Shown in pieces: positions 52,351 through 63,273 of a stretch of DNA of 64,000 nucleotides. Numbering within the stretch: position 1 is the first letter of the stretch; the number at the start of each line of letters is the position of its first letter. Below the pieces are notes generated by a model. The model made no database searches, had not been told where the DNA came from, and saw only the letters and a list, made by a program, of their open reading frames with translations. The DNA is from Phytophthora hibernalis. Taxonomy: Eukaryota; Oomycota; Peronosporomycetes; Peronosporales; Peronosporaceae. Where the stretch lies: NCBI GenBank assembly GCA_012656075.1, contig JAAKBF010000007.1, positions 1,054,001 through 1,118,000 of the forward strand. Reading direction: 5' to 3'. A program made the translations under genes and the position numbers.

Positions 52351-54585
52351 TCAACCGACTACCCGTCCGGTGGCGCGGCGAGCCGTGTCCAGCAGAGAAA
52401 TCACCGCTTGGCGATCCGAGTCGGCATAGCCCAGCTCGATGAGGCGCTGGCTGAACTCCTGGAGAGTGAGCGCACCACACGAGAGGCTGCTCATACCAAG
52501 CATCACGTCCATCAGGATCTCTGGCCGCTTGATCTTGAGCAGTGCAGCACGCTTGATGAGCCCCATCGAAGGGAACGACAGTTTCCACAGCTCGCGGAAT
52601 TTGCGCTCTGCAATCTCGGGGTCCTCAGGAGGTGGTGGGGGTGTTTCGGTGGTCTCTTCAACCACGCTACCCGTAGTTTCCATCTGGAAAGACCGCGTAC
52701 GAGGCGCATCTGGATTGCGACCGCAGGTCTCGATTTGCTGCAGCGTATCAACGACACCCTCTGAAGAACTACGCTCACGGAAAATCCGTTCTCGGGGAGA
52801 CTGCAGCTCTCGTCGAACATGGTGTCGAGTGCGTTCCTGGTGGTGGTGACGCGCATACGACTGACGGTGATTGCTGTTGGTGCTCCTCGATACTGAGGAC
52901 GATCCATTTGTCTGCTGCGGCTTCGTCCCTCGTTGAGTGTGCTCCTGAATGTTGCCAGCCTTACCAACCGAGACAAAAACCTCCGACTCGTCCGGCAGCT
53001 CTACAATCCCCTCCACAGTGCGAACTGGTTCTCCGTCCTCGCGAGAAATGTCAATGATCTGGTTTTCCTTCACACCGAATCGAATTTTGAGCACATCCAT
53101 GATCACCTGAGCCTCGGTGCCTACAAAATAGGAGATGCAGACTGTGCGTCCAAACGTTGACAGGCTGTTGACGTTCAGGTGCTTGCAACGCTGCATCACA
53201 CGCGACTGAAGTCCTTTGCGCGAACGAGGCAAATTGATCTGCCATAACCTGCTCACACACACCTGGCACACACGTCGAGGGCGCTGTTCATCCACTGCAC
53301 CGTTGCTTGCAGCGCTCTTTTCGCGCTCCGGGTTCGCCAATCGGGTGTTGGTGCACTTGCTGCAGAAAGCTTTGCGGCAGTAGCTGCACTTGTGTTTCCA
53401 TTCCAGCAGTGAAAACATTTTGCGGCAGCGAGAGCAGTTCTCCGTCTTGTTCGAGTGCACTTGGAGAGGAACCGGCCGGTCTGGGATCTGGTTCTGCAGC
53501 ATGGTGTCCACTTCGTCCGACGTAATACTGTTGCCCTTGTACAACCTGAATTCTTCCACCATGAGCGACTTGACGAATCCTTGGTTCGGATACACGACGC
53601 CGCGACTGGCCATGGCGAAGTTGACGGCCGTGACGAGCGACCAGTTGTTGGCGCGCATTAAATACATGATGACGAGCGTGGCGGAGCGCGAGATGCCCTG
53701 CGTGCAGTGCACGAGCACGCGGCCGTGCTGCGTGCGCTTGGCCGACTCGATGAACCTGTAGGCCGCGTCAAAGTACGAGCTGATGTCGGCCTCGGGCCGG
53801 TCCTTGATGGTCACGTTCAGGTACTTGACGCCGTCGTTCTCGAACGTGTTGCCCACGTCCAGACTGGCGTTCACCACATGCGTAATCCCGAGATGCGAGA
53901 CCACCTGCTTTGACTGCGCGTGCCACATATTGCCCAGGAAGAGGAAGCCCTCGAGGATCTCGTTCGGGTAGTTGAGGTTGTGCGTGCCGCTCTTGGTGCG
54001 CGTGAGCTGGCCCGAGATCTCATCCAGCAGCGCCGACGTCGTGTAGAACGGGTACCGGTACTTGAACGTGAGGAAGCCGTCGCTCAGCAGTTTGACGCTC
54101 GTCACGAGGCCGTCCTCGATGACGAGGCGCTCGAGTTTGCGTAGCCATCCGCAGCTGCTGTTGGTGTCGTTGCTGGCGTCATCCGTGGCCGACTTCTTCA
54201 CGGCGTCTCCGAAGAGCACCACGTCCCGCAGCTTGCGCTTCTTGCTGGAGAAGAGGTAGCGCTGCTCCTCCAGCAGCGCCAGCATCACGTCCTCCAGTGT
54301 GCGGCAGTCCGAAGCCGGAGGGATGGAGATGGCAGACGGGATCGAGTCCTCCTCGTACGCCTCACGCGTGCGCGTGTCGATGAGGATCATGCCGCGCGAC
54401 GCCTGCACCTGGTTGTAGAGCCAGCGGCAGTTGACTTCTCCGCGGCGCACCACGCGCTTGCGCGGCACGGGCTCGCAGTCCTCGGAGGCGGCCACGTCTG
54501 CGCCTGCACTGCTCTCGTCGCCCACCGACATGCTGCTATTAATACCGGAACTGCTGCTGGAGGAGACGGCGATGGTCGCGGGCAT
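52351..54585 (-). CDS. Rhodanese / dual-specificity phosphatase / FYVE-like protein
   Basis: An intact intronless frame of 744 codons. Rhodanese-like domain about 50-150 (RWLYNQVQASRGMILIDTRT; no catalytic Cys seen, so probably regulatory as in MAPK phosphatases). DSP domain about 205-355: GFLFLGNMWHAQSKQVVSHL, with the active site VLVHCTQGISRSATL (HCx5R) near residue 290 and general-acid Asp in KDRPEAD. FYVE-related zinc finger about 383-460: NCSRCRKMFSLLEWKHKCSYC, but the usual RKHHCR box is WKHKCS. Then a ubiquitin-like/PB1-like stretch (FGVKENQIIDISREDG) and a C-terminal helical domain (LWKLSFPSMGLIKRAALLKI). Likely a MAP-kinase-phosphatase-like enzyme recruited to endosomal membrane. Confidence 0.85.
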   Translation of the reverse strand: MPATIAVSSSSSSGINSSMSVGDESSAGADVAASEDCEPVPRKRVVRRGEVNCRWLYNQVQASRGMILIDTRTREAYEEDSIPSAISIPPASDCRTLEDVMLALLEEQRYLFSSKKRKLRDVVLFGDAVKKSATDDASNDTNSSCGWLRKLERLVIEDGLVTSVKLLSDGFLTFKYRYPFYTTSALLDEISGQLTRTKSGTHNLNYPNEILEGFLFLGNMWHAQSKQVVSHLGITHVVNASLDVGNTFENDGVKYLNVTIKDRPEADISSYFDAAYRFIESAKRTQHGRVLVHCTQGISRSATLVIMYLMRANNWSLVTAVNFAMASRGVVYPNQGFVKSLMVEEFRLYKGNSITSDEVDTMLQNQIPDRPVPLQVHSNKTENCSRCRKMFSLLEWKHKCSYCRKAFCSKCTNTRLANPEREKSAASNGAVDEQRPRRVCQVCVSRLWQINLPRSRKGLQSRVMQRCKHLNVNSLSTFGRTVCISYFVGTEAQVIMDVLKIRFGVKENQIIDISREDGEPVRTVEGIVELPDESEVFVSVGKAGNIQEHTQRGTKPQQTNGSSSVSRSTNSNHRQSYARHHHQERTRHHVRRELQSPRERIFRERSSSEGVVDTLQQIETCGRNPDAPRTRSFQMETTGSVVEETTETPPPPPEDPEIAERKFRELWKLSFPSMGLIKRAALLKIKRPEILMDVMLGMSSLSCGALTLQEFSQRLIELGYADSDRQAVISLLDTARRATGRVVG

Positions 54586-55006
54586 TCGCTGCCTCGTTGG
54601 TGCGTCGGTACGGAGGCGAATGCCAGCGCTGGGGAGCGCGGCGGCAGAGATCCGGATCTCTCGCTGAGGTCTGGTTCATAACTGCTGCGGTTGAGACTGT
54701 GCACTGCAGTATGGGGCATAAAGCGGCCAAGCAGCGAGATAGGATGGGTCGGCCTGTGAACTGTGATACTAGATGCGGACGGGTTAGAGCGAGAAAAGTG
54801 TGTGGATGCTAGAACTGTGTTGAACGGACTTGGAGCTGTTATGAGCTCGGATATTAAATTGTTGAGAGCAACATTTTGAATTACAGGTTTCTACATACAG
54901 AAAAAGCAGCCACTCTTTGCCCTCCGGCTCTCGCGATTTACCTGAATGTGGGGGACAAGAAAGTGGGTGGCCTTGGATGTGGCACGCCAACTCTAGAAGA
55001 CTGGGA

Positions 55007-55015
55007 CTCAGCAAG
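55007..55015. other. MULE target-site duplication, left copy
   Basis: CTCAGCAAG directly outside the left TIR. It is repeated exactly at 56596-56604. Confidence 0.85.
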
Positions 55016-56595
55016 GGATGTTTATCACCAGGGTACCACAACGAAGGACAAGTTTATCAGGAGGGGCCACAAGCAGTATGATAGGGCGAAACAGAAGAAA
55101 GGCAATGCACCTCTCTTCATTCAGGACCTCCACTGCCACTGCGTCGTCTTAAACATCGGAGTCGCTGCTTACCAGATCCATAGCTGCTCAAGCTTATTAG
55201 ACCGCAAGTTCATTTCCTCCCATACCTCGTGTAGCAGCCCACACTAAGCACTTGACACTCTATTTTTTCATTATCCGCCTGCGATACGGTTGACGAAGTG
55301 ACAAACTAGGGATGAAGTTCACATATCAGTTAGGCCAGGTGCGTATCGCTCGTGCAGGATATTTTCTGTAGGGATTCTATTAATAACTGTTCATAAGTAA
55401 CTCGGTATTTATACAGCAAACACATTTGGTTTCCTTTACTAAGCGTTCCTCCTTTCTGTCTCGTACGCAGCATGAAGACCTCGCCCCTTGAAGGGGCATT
55501 CGCCAACAGCATATTCTCCAGTGAGAATTCCTACACCTGCTTCTTCTACCTCACCTAGCGTATTGGTGCAGCTCTGAATATTGTGGCCTGGAAGTCCGCA
55601 TGACTGCAAAGGTAGTTCTTTCTCTTTTCGTCTGAGCAGCGGTGACCTGACTTTCAAAAAAGGTAGCAACTTCGGCACTCACTTCGTCGTCGTTTGCCGA
55701 ATAAAAGCCGAGAACTGGCGATGGATGGAGCCTGTTGTCGAGCCTAGACACTCACCCCGATTGTGTTTCCTTTTGCCACCTCTGACGATATCAACTCTGT
55801 CTTTTGGACGTAATTGTGCTCGCCCGGCTTGTCTGTACTTTGGAGGGCTTCACGGTATCTGTCCACTCAAGCTGGTCATAAAGTGGCAGCCGAATTGATA
55901 CCGATTCAAACGTTTCAGCCATCTTCGGTACCGCGTACGCACCGTGAAAAACTTTTTCACGTTCCAAAGAGACCGTTCATTGGCAGGTGCTTTTGACAAG
56001 TCGTACAATACGGCTTGAATATGTCGACATGGTACCTTGAGCTGTTCCGCCACCGTGCAGCGTGTGCATGTCCCTAACTTCATATTGACCTCGTAAAGAT
56101 GAGCATTTCCGGAGGGATTGTACCACGATTCATCAGGAACGTGGGAAAGTTTTGTTTTTGGCTTTTTCGAGTCGTATTGTGCGGATCTGTGCTAACCTGC
56201 GTTGTCCTTTTTCGAGAAAGAGCAACAAACCACTTGCAGCCCCCTTCCGCGCCGGAGCACAACCACTTCTTGTGATTCCCATCGCCCTTGTTCCGCTTTA
56301 CAATCTTGTTGGTGTTAACGCATAGGCGCAAATAAACACACCAGCAAGTTTCAAGTCTGCAAAATGAATGTGTAGTTTAGGCTCGTCACATCCGAAGCGA
56401 GACGTCGGGTCGATCTTTGCGAGCGCTCCTTGCATTGCACTCATCTCGAGCTGCGTTTTCTTCTAATGAATATATATATACGTTTCAACTTCATGGAGCA
56501 ATAAGCTAAAAATATCCAATCAAACATAGCCAAACTGCTTGTGGCCCCTCCTGATAAACTTGTCCTTCGTTGTGGTACCCTGGTGATAAACATCC
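55016..56595 (-). mobile_element. MULE (Mutator-like element), internally deleted
   Basis: A 1580-bp element with 62-bp perfect TIRs (starting GGATGTTTATCACCAGGG) and a perfect 9-bp duplication CTCAGCAAG, the hallmark of the Mutator superfamily. On the minus strand it encodes a basic zinc-binding-like N-terminal piece (WLCSGAEGGCKWFVALSRKR, about 56080-56331), then CTRCTVAEQLKVPCRHIQAV, a SWIM-type CxC...CxH motif (about 55990-56060), and CGLPGHNIQSCTNTL, a zinc-knuckle tail (about 55580). The central DDE transposase core is missing, so it cannot move by itself. The clean ends imply a fairly recent insertion. Confidence 0.88.
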
Positions 56596-56604
56596 CTCAG
56601 CAAG
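56596..56604. other. MULE target-site duplication, right copy
   Basis: CTCAGCAAG, identical to 55007-55015. Confidence 0.85.
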
Positions 56605-57445
56605 TTCTTTTGTATGCTTACACTTTATTAAAAGAGCCTACACCAGCACTTTGCACTATCGTTTGGTATTCCAGCCGCTAAGTGAGTTACAGCTTCGCCT
56701 GGACATGTATCATGACTCGCAGAATGTTCACGCGTATTACAGTACATCCTTCAGTCACCGTGGCAAAGACGAAGAAGTGCACAATGTATAGTACCCTAGC
56801 CATTACCAGTAAGCTTACAGTGTGTATTGCCTTTCTTGCGTGTTTCTCATGCAGAAATGTTCGCCCACGCACGTGAGAGGCGATGATGCCTTTTCACTCA
56901 AAAATGGCTCTCGTGTTTCCTAAAAATTGGCGCCAAAATCGCTCAAATGTGGCACTTGCGTCTTTTACGCTGCCGCGCCACATTGAAAGAGTTAGAGAAT
57001 GTGCCCTTGCATTGCGGGGCGCGGGCCAATTCTCGACGTCACGGTTGACATGGCCGCGATCATGGGGCAATCACAGCGATTGGAAGTCACCGAGAGAACA
57101 TGGCGGAGTGAGGCCGAAGCAACCACTATTAATACATGTACGTCACATTTCCAGCGAGAGTCAGCCTACAGAGGCTACAGTAAAATGCACGAACATGAAG
57201 TCGCGAGTAACACGCCGTGTCCAACACGGTGTTGGGGTTTCCGCGCTCACGAGATGGTGTTGTTGTTCTGCGTCACTGCTCTCTGGTGCTGACAAGAGAG
57301 CACATCCTTTTCCAGATGGATCTGATAACCACCAAGTCGAACGCAACGAAGTGAGCTTGTTGCATTGAGATTCGCGCCAGATTCGTTCTCGTGGCGCCTT
57401 ATAATTATGGCAACTATCCTAGGTAGCGTAGCACGAATGAGCCTC
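56605..57445. other. Spacer with one long but unsupported ORF
   Basis: The 161-codon forward ORF 56883-57368 and its overlapping frames show no domain, no compositional periodicity I can argue for, and no obvious start context. I treat the stretch as the 3' flank of the CaaX phosphatase gene. Confidence 0.35.
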
Positions 57446-58485
57446 TCACATGACACTGCACTGGCCGTCTTTAGTCGCCAGCTCTTGCGACGCTGACACC
57501 CTACGCGCCGGTCGGCTAGGCAAGCAGCCGCTCACGAGCAGGTCGAGCTCGTCCGCCGCCACGCTGCTCTTGTCGTGGAAGAGCCACCGCTCTTCTCGCA
57601 GTAGCGCACCTAGGAAGCCTTCGTTCGGGACGATCACGCCTCGACCGGCGCGCGTGAAGTTGAAGGCCTGCGCCAGCGACCAATGGAACGCGCGCATGAC
57701 AAAGAGGATCACGAGCGTCGCAGAGCGGGAGATGCCGTGCGTGCAGTGCACCAGCACCCGGCACGGCTGTCCTTCGGCGGTGGACGTTCGCTGCGCCTCA
57801 GCGATGAACTCGTACGCCGCGTCGAAGAACTGGGCGATATTCGCCTCGGGTTTGTCCGGCAGCTTGACGTTGAAGTACTGGACGCCGTCATGCTCGAAGA
57901 CGTTGCCAATATCTAACGTCGCATTCACGACGTGAGTTATCTTCAAATGCTGGACGACCTGTTGGCATTGCGCCTGCCACATGTTGCCGAGGAAGAGGAA
58001 GTTGTCGACGATCTCATTTGGATACGTGACCTGGTGCTTGCCACTCTGCAACACGCCGTCGTCGATGATGCCCAACGTCGTGTAGAACGGGTAGCGCGTA
58101 GAATGCCAAGAAACCGTCGCACATTGTCTTGATGCTGGCTGCCAGTCCGTCGTCAACGAAGAACTGCTCTAGTCGATGCAGCCACGAGCTCGGATTCGCC
58201 ACGTCCTCTACGTCGCCGAAGAGTAGATAGTCTCTCAGCGAGCGCTTGCCGGTCGACAGCCCCAGGTTCTCGACGTACTCAGAGCAGTCGTTGTCGTCCT
58301 CGGGCGGCGGTATATTCACGGCCCCGTGCACCGTGTTGCCCAGGAACTGCTCGCGCGGGCGGCAGTCGATGAGCAGTTCACCCACGTGGATGTTGTTGAA
58401 CAGCCAGCGACTGTCCACCTCGCGCTTGCAGCAGGCGCTTCTTGTTGGCATTGGGTGCCACTTGCACTAATTGAGACTCGCCCAT
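57446..58485 (-). CDS. Rhodanese-DSP phosphatase paralogue with C-terminal CaaX box
   Basis: Paralogue of the 744-residue DSP-FYVE protein, in the same orientation across the MULE. It has a rhodanese-like part (REVDSRWLFNNIHVGELLID), YPNEIVDNFLFLGNMWQAQC, HVVNATLDIGNVFEHDGVQY, the active site VLVHCTHGISRSATL and GRGVIVPNEGFLGALL. Instead of a FYVE domain it ends at residue about 345 with GQCSVM and stop: CSVM fits a CaaX farnesylation signal. Two frame changes (near 58433 and 58102) look like one extra base each relative to the paralogue, so either sequence errors or an early pseudogene. ATG at 58485 gives the longest collinear N-terminus; 58451 is the alternative. Confidence 0.7.
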
Positions 58486-60028
58486 AGCTGGAGGAGGATG
58501 CAGCGATAACTTTAGGAATCGGAGAGTGCCTCTCGGCCACCAAGTGCGACTGGAGTGCCACTGTGGCTGCACTACCGAAAGGAGCGGGTCCAAAACCTGT
58601 GAAACAGAAATACCCCGCAGAAACCAATGGATCGGATTTAAGACGTTTAGGACAAATCGCGTTCGAGCCGACCTGTCGACAATAAGATGTGCGTTTTTTC
58701 ACGGACATGTAGCCAGACCACAAGAGCCGTTGCAACTTTCTCAGCGGTCTCAAACGCAAGGTCTCAATTGGTGTTAGCATTGACTCGCTTTAGAACCATT
58801 GGCGAACGTGCTTGCTCTTGGAGATAGCTCCGCCCGCACGCCGGATCTCTCTATGCGAAAAGCGGCGGCCCGAGCAGAGCCGCCTCCGCGGAAGTGGAGC
58901 CTCAAGGAAGACATCGTGCAATCCCTCGTTGACCCACGCACGTGGCGCATCAGCACACGTTGAAGCACTCTCGATTGATACTTTCTATCGGTGCGGCGGC
59001 GAGGCAACTGGCGCTTGTCCGGTGGCGCGCTCACAGCACCAGAATGATATCGATGCCGGCGGGTGAATCAACCAGCTGATTCACCCGCCGGCATCGATAT
59101 CATTCTGGTACAGTACGTAGCCATGGAGCCGGAGATCGCGCGGGTCTCTTGTCGTCTGCAACCTGCCGCGTCACATGCGGCCGTAAATGTGCATAGACGA
59201 CCTGCGAGATCACATGTGCATGAATCCACGCAAGAGAGATCGCGTCGTTGGAGTTTTTGAGAAGGCAGGCAGTCTCAGGCGAAGTCCCAGACGTCAGAGA
59301 TCAAGTAGCGGCGACAGCGAAGAACTGCAGAATCGCTTGATCAGCTGGAGCATCTATTATACAAGGCCCGAATCGGCCCATGACCGCCTTAATCAAATTT
59401 AAAAACCCCATTTCTTAGGTCGGTAGCAGCCTAGAACACCTGTACATGTAACATCGCGACCCCGTACAAATTTCTTTGGGAATCATTCGTAACTGAAACC
59501 CGCCTTCGTGCGTGGAGCGATAGCAAAAGTGCTGCACGTTTGTTGCAACGGATATGGCGTTGGTTCTCGTCCTGCCTCCTACTCAGCCCCCGCAAAACTC
59601 AGGGCCATAACCACACCGCGTCTTGCCCAGCTACAGCCTCATCTTGTCGAACAGCTTCTGTGCCGGCTTGCAAGCCAACTGGGAAAGCTTAAGCATGTCC
59701 AGTGTACCCATCTACGAGCCTCCTCGTTCTTACTGTAGGTTAAGTAAAAGCTTACTCCCAACTTGATTTTTCGGGCGGCTGTCCATGATGATATCTAACC
59801 AATCAGTGCAAGCGCAAATGACATTATAGCCAATCATACCCGACATCATCATTGTCTCAAGTTGGGACTCCCAACGCCTTCCCAATTATTTAGGGAATTC
59901 ACAGCCGTTATCAAATAATCTCACATACAAAATTCAAATGTAAATATTACATTATTCGATAAAGTCCACAAATTCCCATTACAAATTTCATCGTTACTGT
60001 TGGTGGTTGAGCCTTTGATACACTATCA
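58486..60028. other. Intergenic, no supportable gene
   Basis: Only short ORFs. It contains the long palindrome at 59038-59109. From about 59750 it becomes AT-rich, probably the 5' end of the Crypton-like element, whose border I cannot define. Confidence 0.4.
59038..59109. repeat. Perfect 33-bp-arm palindrome with 6-nt loop
   Basis: The left arm 59038-59070 (core ATATCGATGCCGGCGGGTGA) is exactly complementary to 59077-59109; the loop is ACCAGC. Complementarity continues partly beyond both ends. Its centre (GGGTGAATCA/TGATTCACCC) resembles that of the palindrome at 42201-42239 (GGGTGGATT/AATCCACCC). Confidence 0.85.
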
Positions 60029-60037
60029 TTGGAAAAG

Positions 60038-62120
60038 ATGCAGCGCGTGGCGAGGGGACTTGACATCCCGCAAGGGACGGCAGGGCAGGATGCAGCAGCG
60101 CTGAAGTGCTTCAGTGAATTCTTAGCTCTGGGTAACATGAATGAGGACTCTATTGCTAGCATAGCTGAAGCGCTGGCTGCTCCTGGTGCTATCCCTAGTC
60201 AAAACTTTTACTCGCTGCTAACTGCTTTTTCAATTTTCCTGCAAACTAAGCCAAGTGCTCGAGGAAGCTGCCTTGCTAAGGCCACCGCTGTCGGCTATAT
60301 GCCACAAGTCGTTAACCTTTTACGGGAACGGTATCCTCACCACCTATCCGACAGCAAGCGAATTGCAAAAATTCGCGACAAAATGGCCTCAACCATCGAG
60401 GAGCGAAATTTGCTTGCGGGCGTGCAGTCTGGAGAAGCTCCAGGCTGCACGCTCGGCGACTTGCGTGTACTGGTGCGAGAAACGGCCATCAAGGGCGTTG
60501 GGTCTGGCTACAAGAGTCTGCACGATGCTGCTGCACTAACGTTAATGTGGGATACGTTTGGACGAGCTATCGATACTTGCTTTGCTAGGAAGAATCAGCT
60601 TTCGATGTCGGCGTCAGGTGAGCTCTTTCTCCATGTGGCGACGATCAAGACGTCTGTAGTGCAAGGCATTTCTATTTACAAGGCCGCGACACATTGGGAG
60701 CAATGTATGCTACACGGATTAGGAATGCTGTTCGTCGGTGCGTCGTGTTTCCGCTTGTGCCTCATGCAGCAGCGTCCGATTTGCCGGGTGAGAAGACATA
60801 CAGCCAAGAGGAAGCTATCCTGTTCTGGGAGAATCTGGACGAAAAGGTTGAGGGGAAGAGCGAGCCACCCACGAAGCGCGTCAGAGGAAGATCAAATGTA
60901 TCCAAGTATATTAACGACGTTATTACCATAGTCTCCGAGCGGCTGTCTCGGGCTTCCGCTCCGCTAACGTCTTGCCTGACCGCTGGCCTAAGCAGCCACT
61001 CCTTGCGTCATGGATCGGCGGCGTACGCGAACGCATCGCCGCAACTTGCGATCCAGTGGATCTCGACGCGTGGTGCTTGGCTGCTGGACTCTCTCACGAA
61101 AGCGTTCGCGTACGTCGGCACTACCACACGCGAAGACCAAAGCGTCGGAAAAGTCTTAGCCGGGTACAGAGACCCGCATCTGCCTTGCACCACGCCGTCG
61201 ATTGGAGGTGCTCACCGGACTTGAGTATGCTCAGCTGCTCACCCCTCGCGGGCAGCTCTCCCTGCTGATCCACCTCGAAGAAGTCACAGCTGCAGTCACC
61301 ACAGAGCAGACGTCGACAGGCTTCACGTCGCACTACGTGTACCGCTTCCACGAAGCCCTTGACACAACAAACTCAGCTTTGGGGTCCCGACTGTCGCTGC
61401 AAACGTGCATCGGCTGGGGTCAGCAGCTTCGCTCGGCATGGGAGACGGAGAACTTCGCGCAGCTTGGGGATGGCAGCAGCGGTGACACCACTGTGCTTGC
61501 GGCTGCCATCACGCAGATGCTGTCATCCATCGCAACTATGCAGCGCACCCTTCACAAGCTCGTCGCGCTACAAGAGACCAAGCCAGTCAGTGCTGCTTCG
61601 GTACCGTGTAGTTGCTCATCAGCTGATCGGCTAGCCCAGTCAAACAGCGACGTCATCGTTGAGGCACACTCGCTTGCTGGAAGCTTCTACAACTGGTACA
61701 CACTGGAGCTGTGGCACACAGCAACACAGAAGAAACAACAATTTGTCCGTGCAGATCTCAAAGCATGCGTGAATATCATGATCATAGCAGCAGGCCGACA
61801 GGTTGATACAAACTGCTCCTCTGGATCGAGATGGCGTCGCGCATCGTCTGTGGAAGCAGGCACTGTGGACGCTTGCCGAAGACTTGGACAAAAAGACAAA
61901 CACGGCGCTGGGGAACATCGATGGGAAAGGTCGGTCTACAACAGCGGGGTCGCTTCGTAAACGCTGGAGAAAGCTGAAGGTCGACCACCGTCCCGCTCAC
62001 GACGCGCTCTGCTCAGCATTCATCACACGCAAAACGAACGGGGTGTTGTCGATCGTTGCACGCCAGACAGCCACCAATGGAAGCAAAAAGACTTGGAGTC
62101 GTAGAAACACTCGATTGTAT
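60038..62120 (+). pseudogene. Crypton-like tyrosine recombinase element ORF, frameshifted
   Basis: ATG at 60038. An N-terminal helical core-binding-like region is followed by the catalytic domain of a tyrosine recombinase: ALTLMWDTFGRAIDTCFAR holds the first Arg; in the next frame SHSLRHGSAAYANASPQLAI supplies HxxR, and SLTKAFAYVGTT the Tyr, giving R...HxxR...Y. A C-terminal region (LEVLTGLEYAQLLTPRGQLS ... KTNTALGNIDGKGRS) continues in two further frames. No reverse transcriptase or methylase is seen within 2 kb, which favours a Crypton over a DIRS-type element. Frame changes near 60740, 61190 and 61800 break the ORF; they may be decay or the one-base errors seen elsewhere. Element ends not determined. 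Confidence 0.65.
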
Positions 62121-63273
62121 TTATGCTTACAAATGCCTATTACAAAAAAACACAAAACAGAGCGTACGCGACCACTTTGCGCTCAAATCACAACGACAAC
62201 CGACATAGGAGTTAGCACAGTTATAAAACACACAGCCCATACACGCAGGACATTGACGTACCAGAAGTACCAGCAGCACGCGACTCCGTATCAACCGAAT
62301 CCGGCAGCATTGTGCTCGCCCTGCCGGGTTGTGGTGCTGCATGCGGGACATTGTCGTCAGGATCGACGCGGCGAAATCGTCGGAGGCGCGGCTGGGTCGG
62401 GGAGAGGGGGAGGGGTGCGCACGTGTTGCTCGTCGGGGCTGGACGCGAAGTGAGATTCTCCAAAGGGGCGGCTCCAAGAAAAACCTGAGGTTTTTTCAAC
62501 GCTTTGGACCCAGTAATCCAGCCTATACTTTGTTCAAATGATTTGGAAGCTATCGAATGATTGGCTCTCTTTTTGGGACCGACGTTTGGAACTGTATCCT
62601 CGTAAGATGTAGCAACAACTCCCTCCCATTGCTCAAAACCCGTACTACCTCCGGCCCGAAATATAATGTGCATTCAGGTAATGATATTTATACATTTACT
62701 CACAGAACGATTGATATATCGCGTAGGACCTCTTTGAGGCGATAGCTGTCTTGTGCGGCTGCTCTATTTTTTACATTTACACTGGTTGCATCCTTGGATC
62801 ACTACATACACTTTTGCAAACACACCTATCAAGTCGGGCGACTAAAAATTTCGCAGCGCTCTCAATATTTATCAGATCCAGTTGCGGATTCAACCTACCC
62901 AATCGTTGTGTCCACAGATGCGTTAAGATAGTTTAACGCCCAATCAATCCGCACAGATTAGACAACAATCCTGCAATTAGACACTGATTACTGGTATGGA
63001 TAAACTTACGACCACATATTGACCGATCAAATGGCGTACATAGTTAGATTTGATCCAATTTTACCCAATAGTTTTCCTTTAAAAACATGGCGTGCCTCAC
63101 ATAATATTAAAATGCACATTATGATTCGGGACGGAGGTAGTACCCCATAATCTCACTGGCTAAAACTCATTTCCAATATCGGCCACTCCCGTTCGTTTTA
63201 TCTACCTTCCAACACATAACGGCCATTTCTCCTATCCTCCACACACTAGGTCCAAGAAACACCTCGGGGCGCC
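62121..63273. other. Spacer, no recognised gene
   Basis: The 150-codon minus ORF 62221-62673 (start MHIIFRAGGSTGF, Pro/Arg-rich later) has no domain I recognise. From 62680 to 63230 the sequence is AT-rich. This is the presumed 3' side of the Crypton-like element and the promoter region of the PHD gene. Confidence 0.35.

Noticed and set aside
56883..57368. 161-codon ORF as a gene between the MULE and the phosphatase
   Set aside because: No domain, overlapping ORFs in several frames, no splice or promoter support.
62221..62673. 150-codon minus-strand ORF as a host gene
   Set aside because: No family recognised, Pro/Arg-rich composition, and it lies in the presumed flank of the Crypton-like element.
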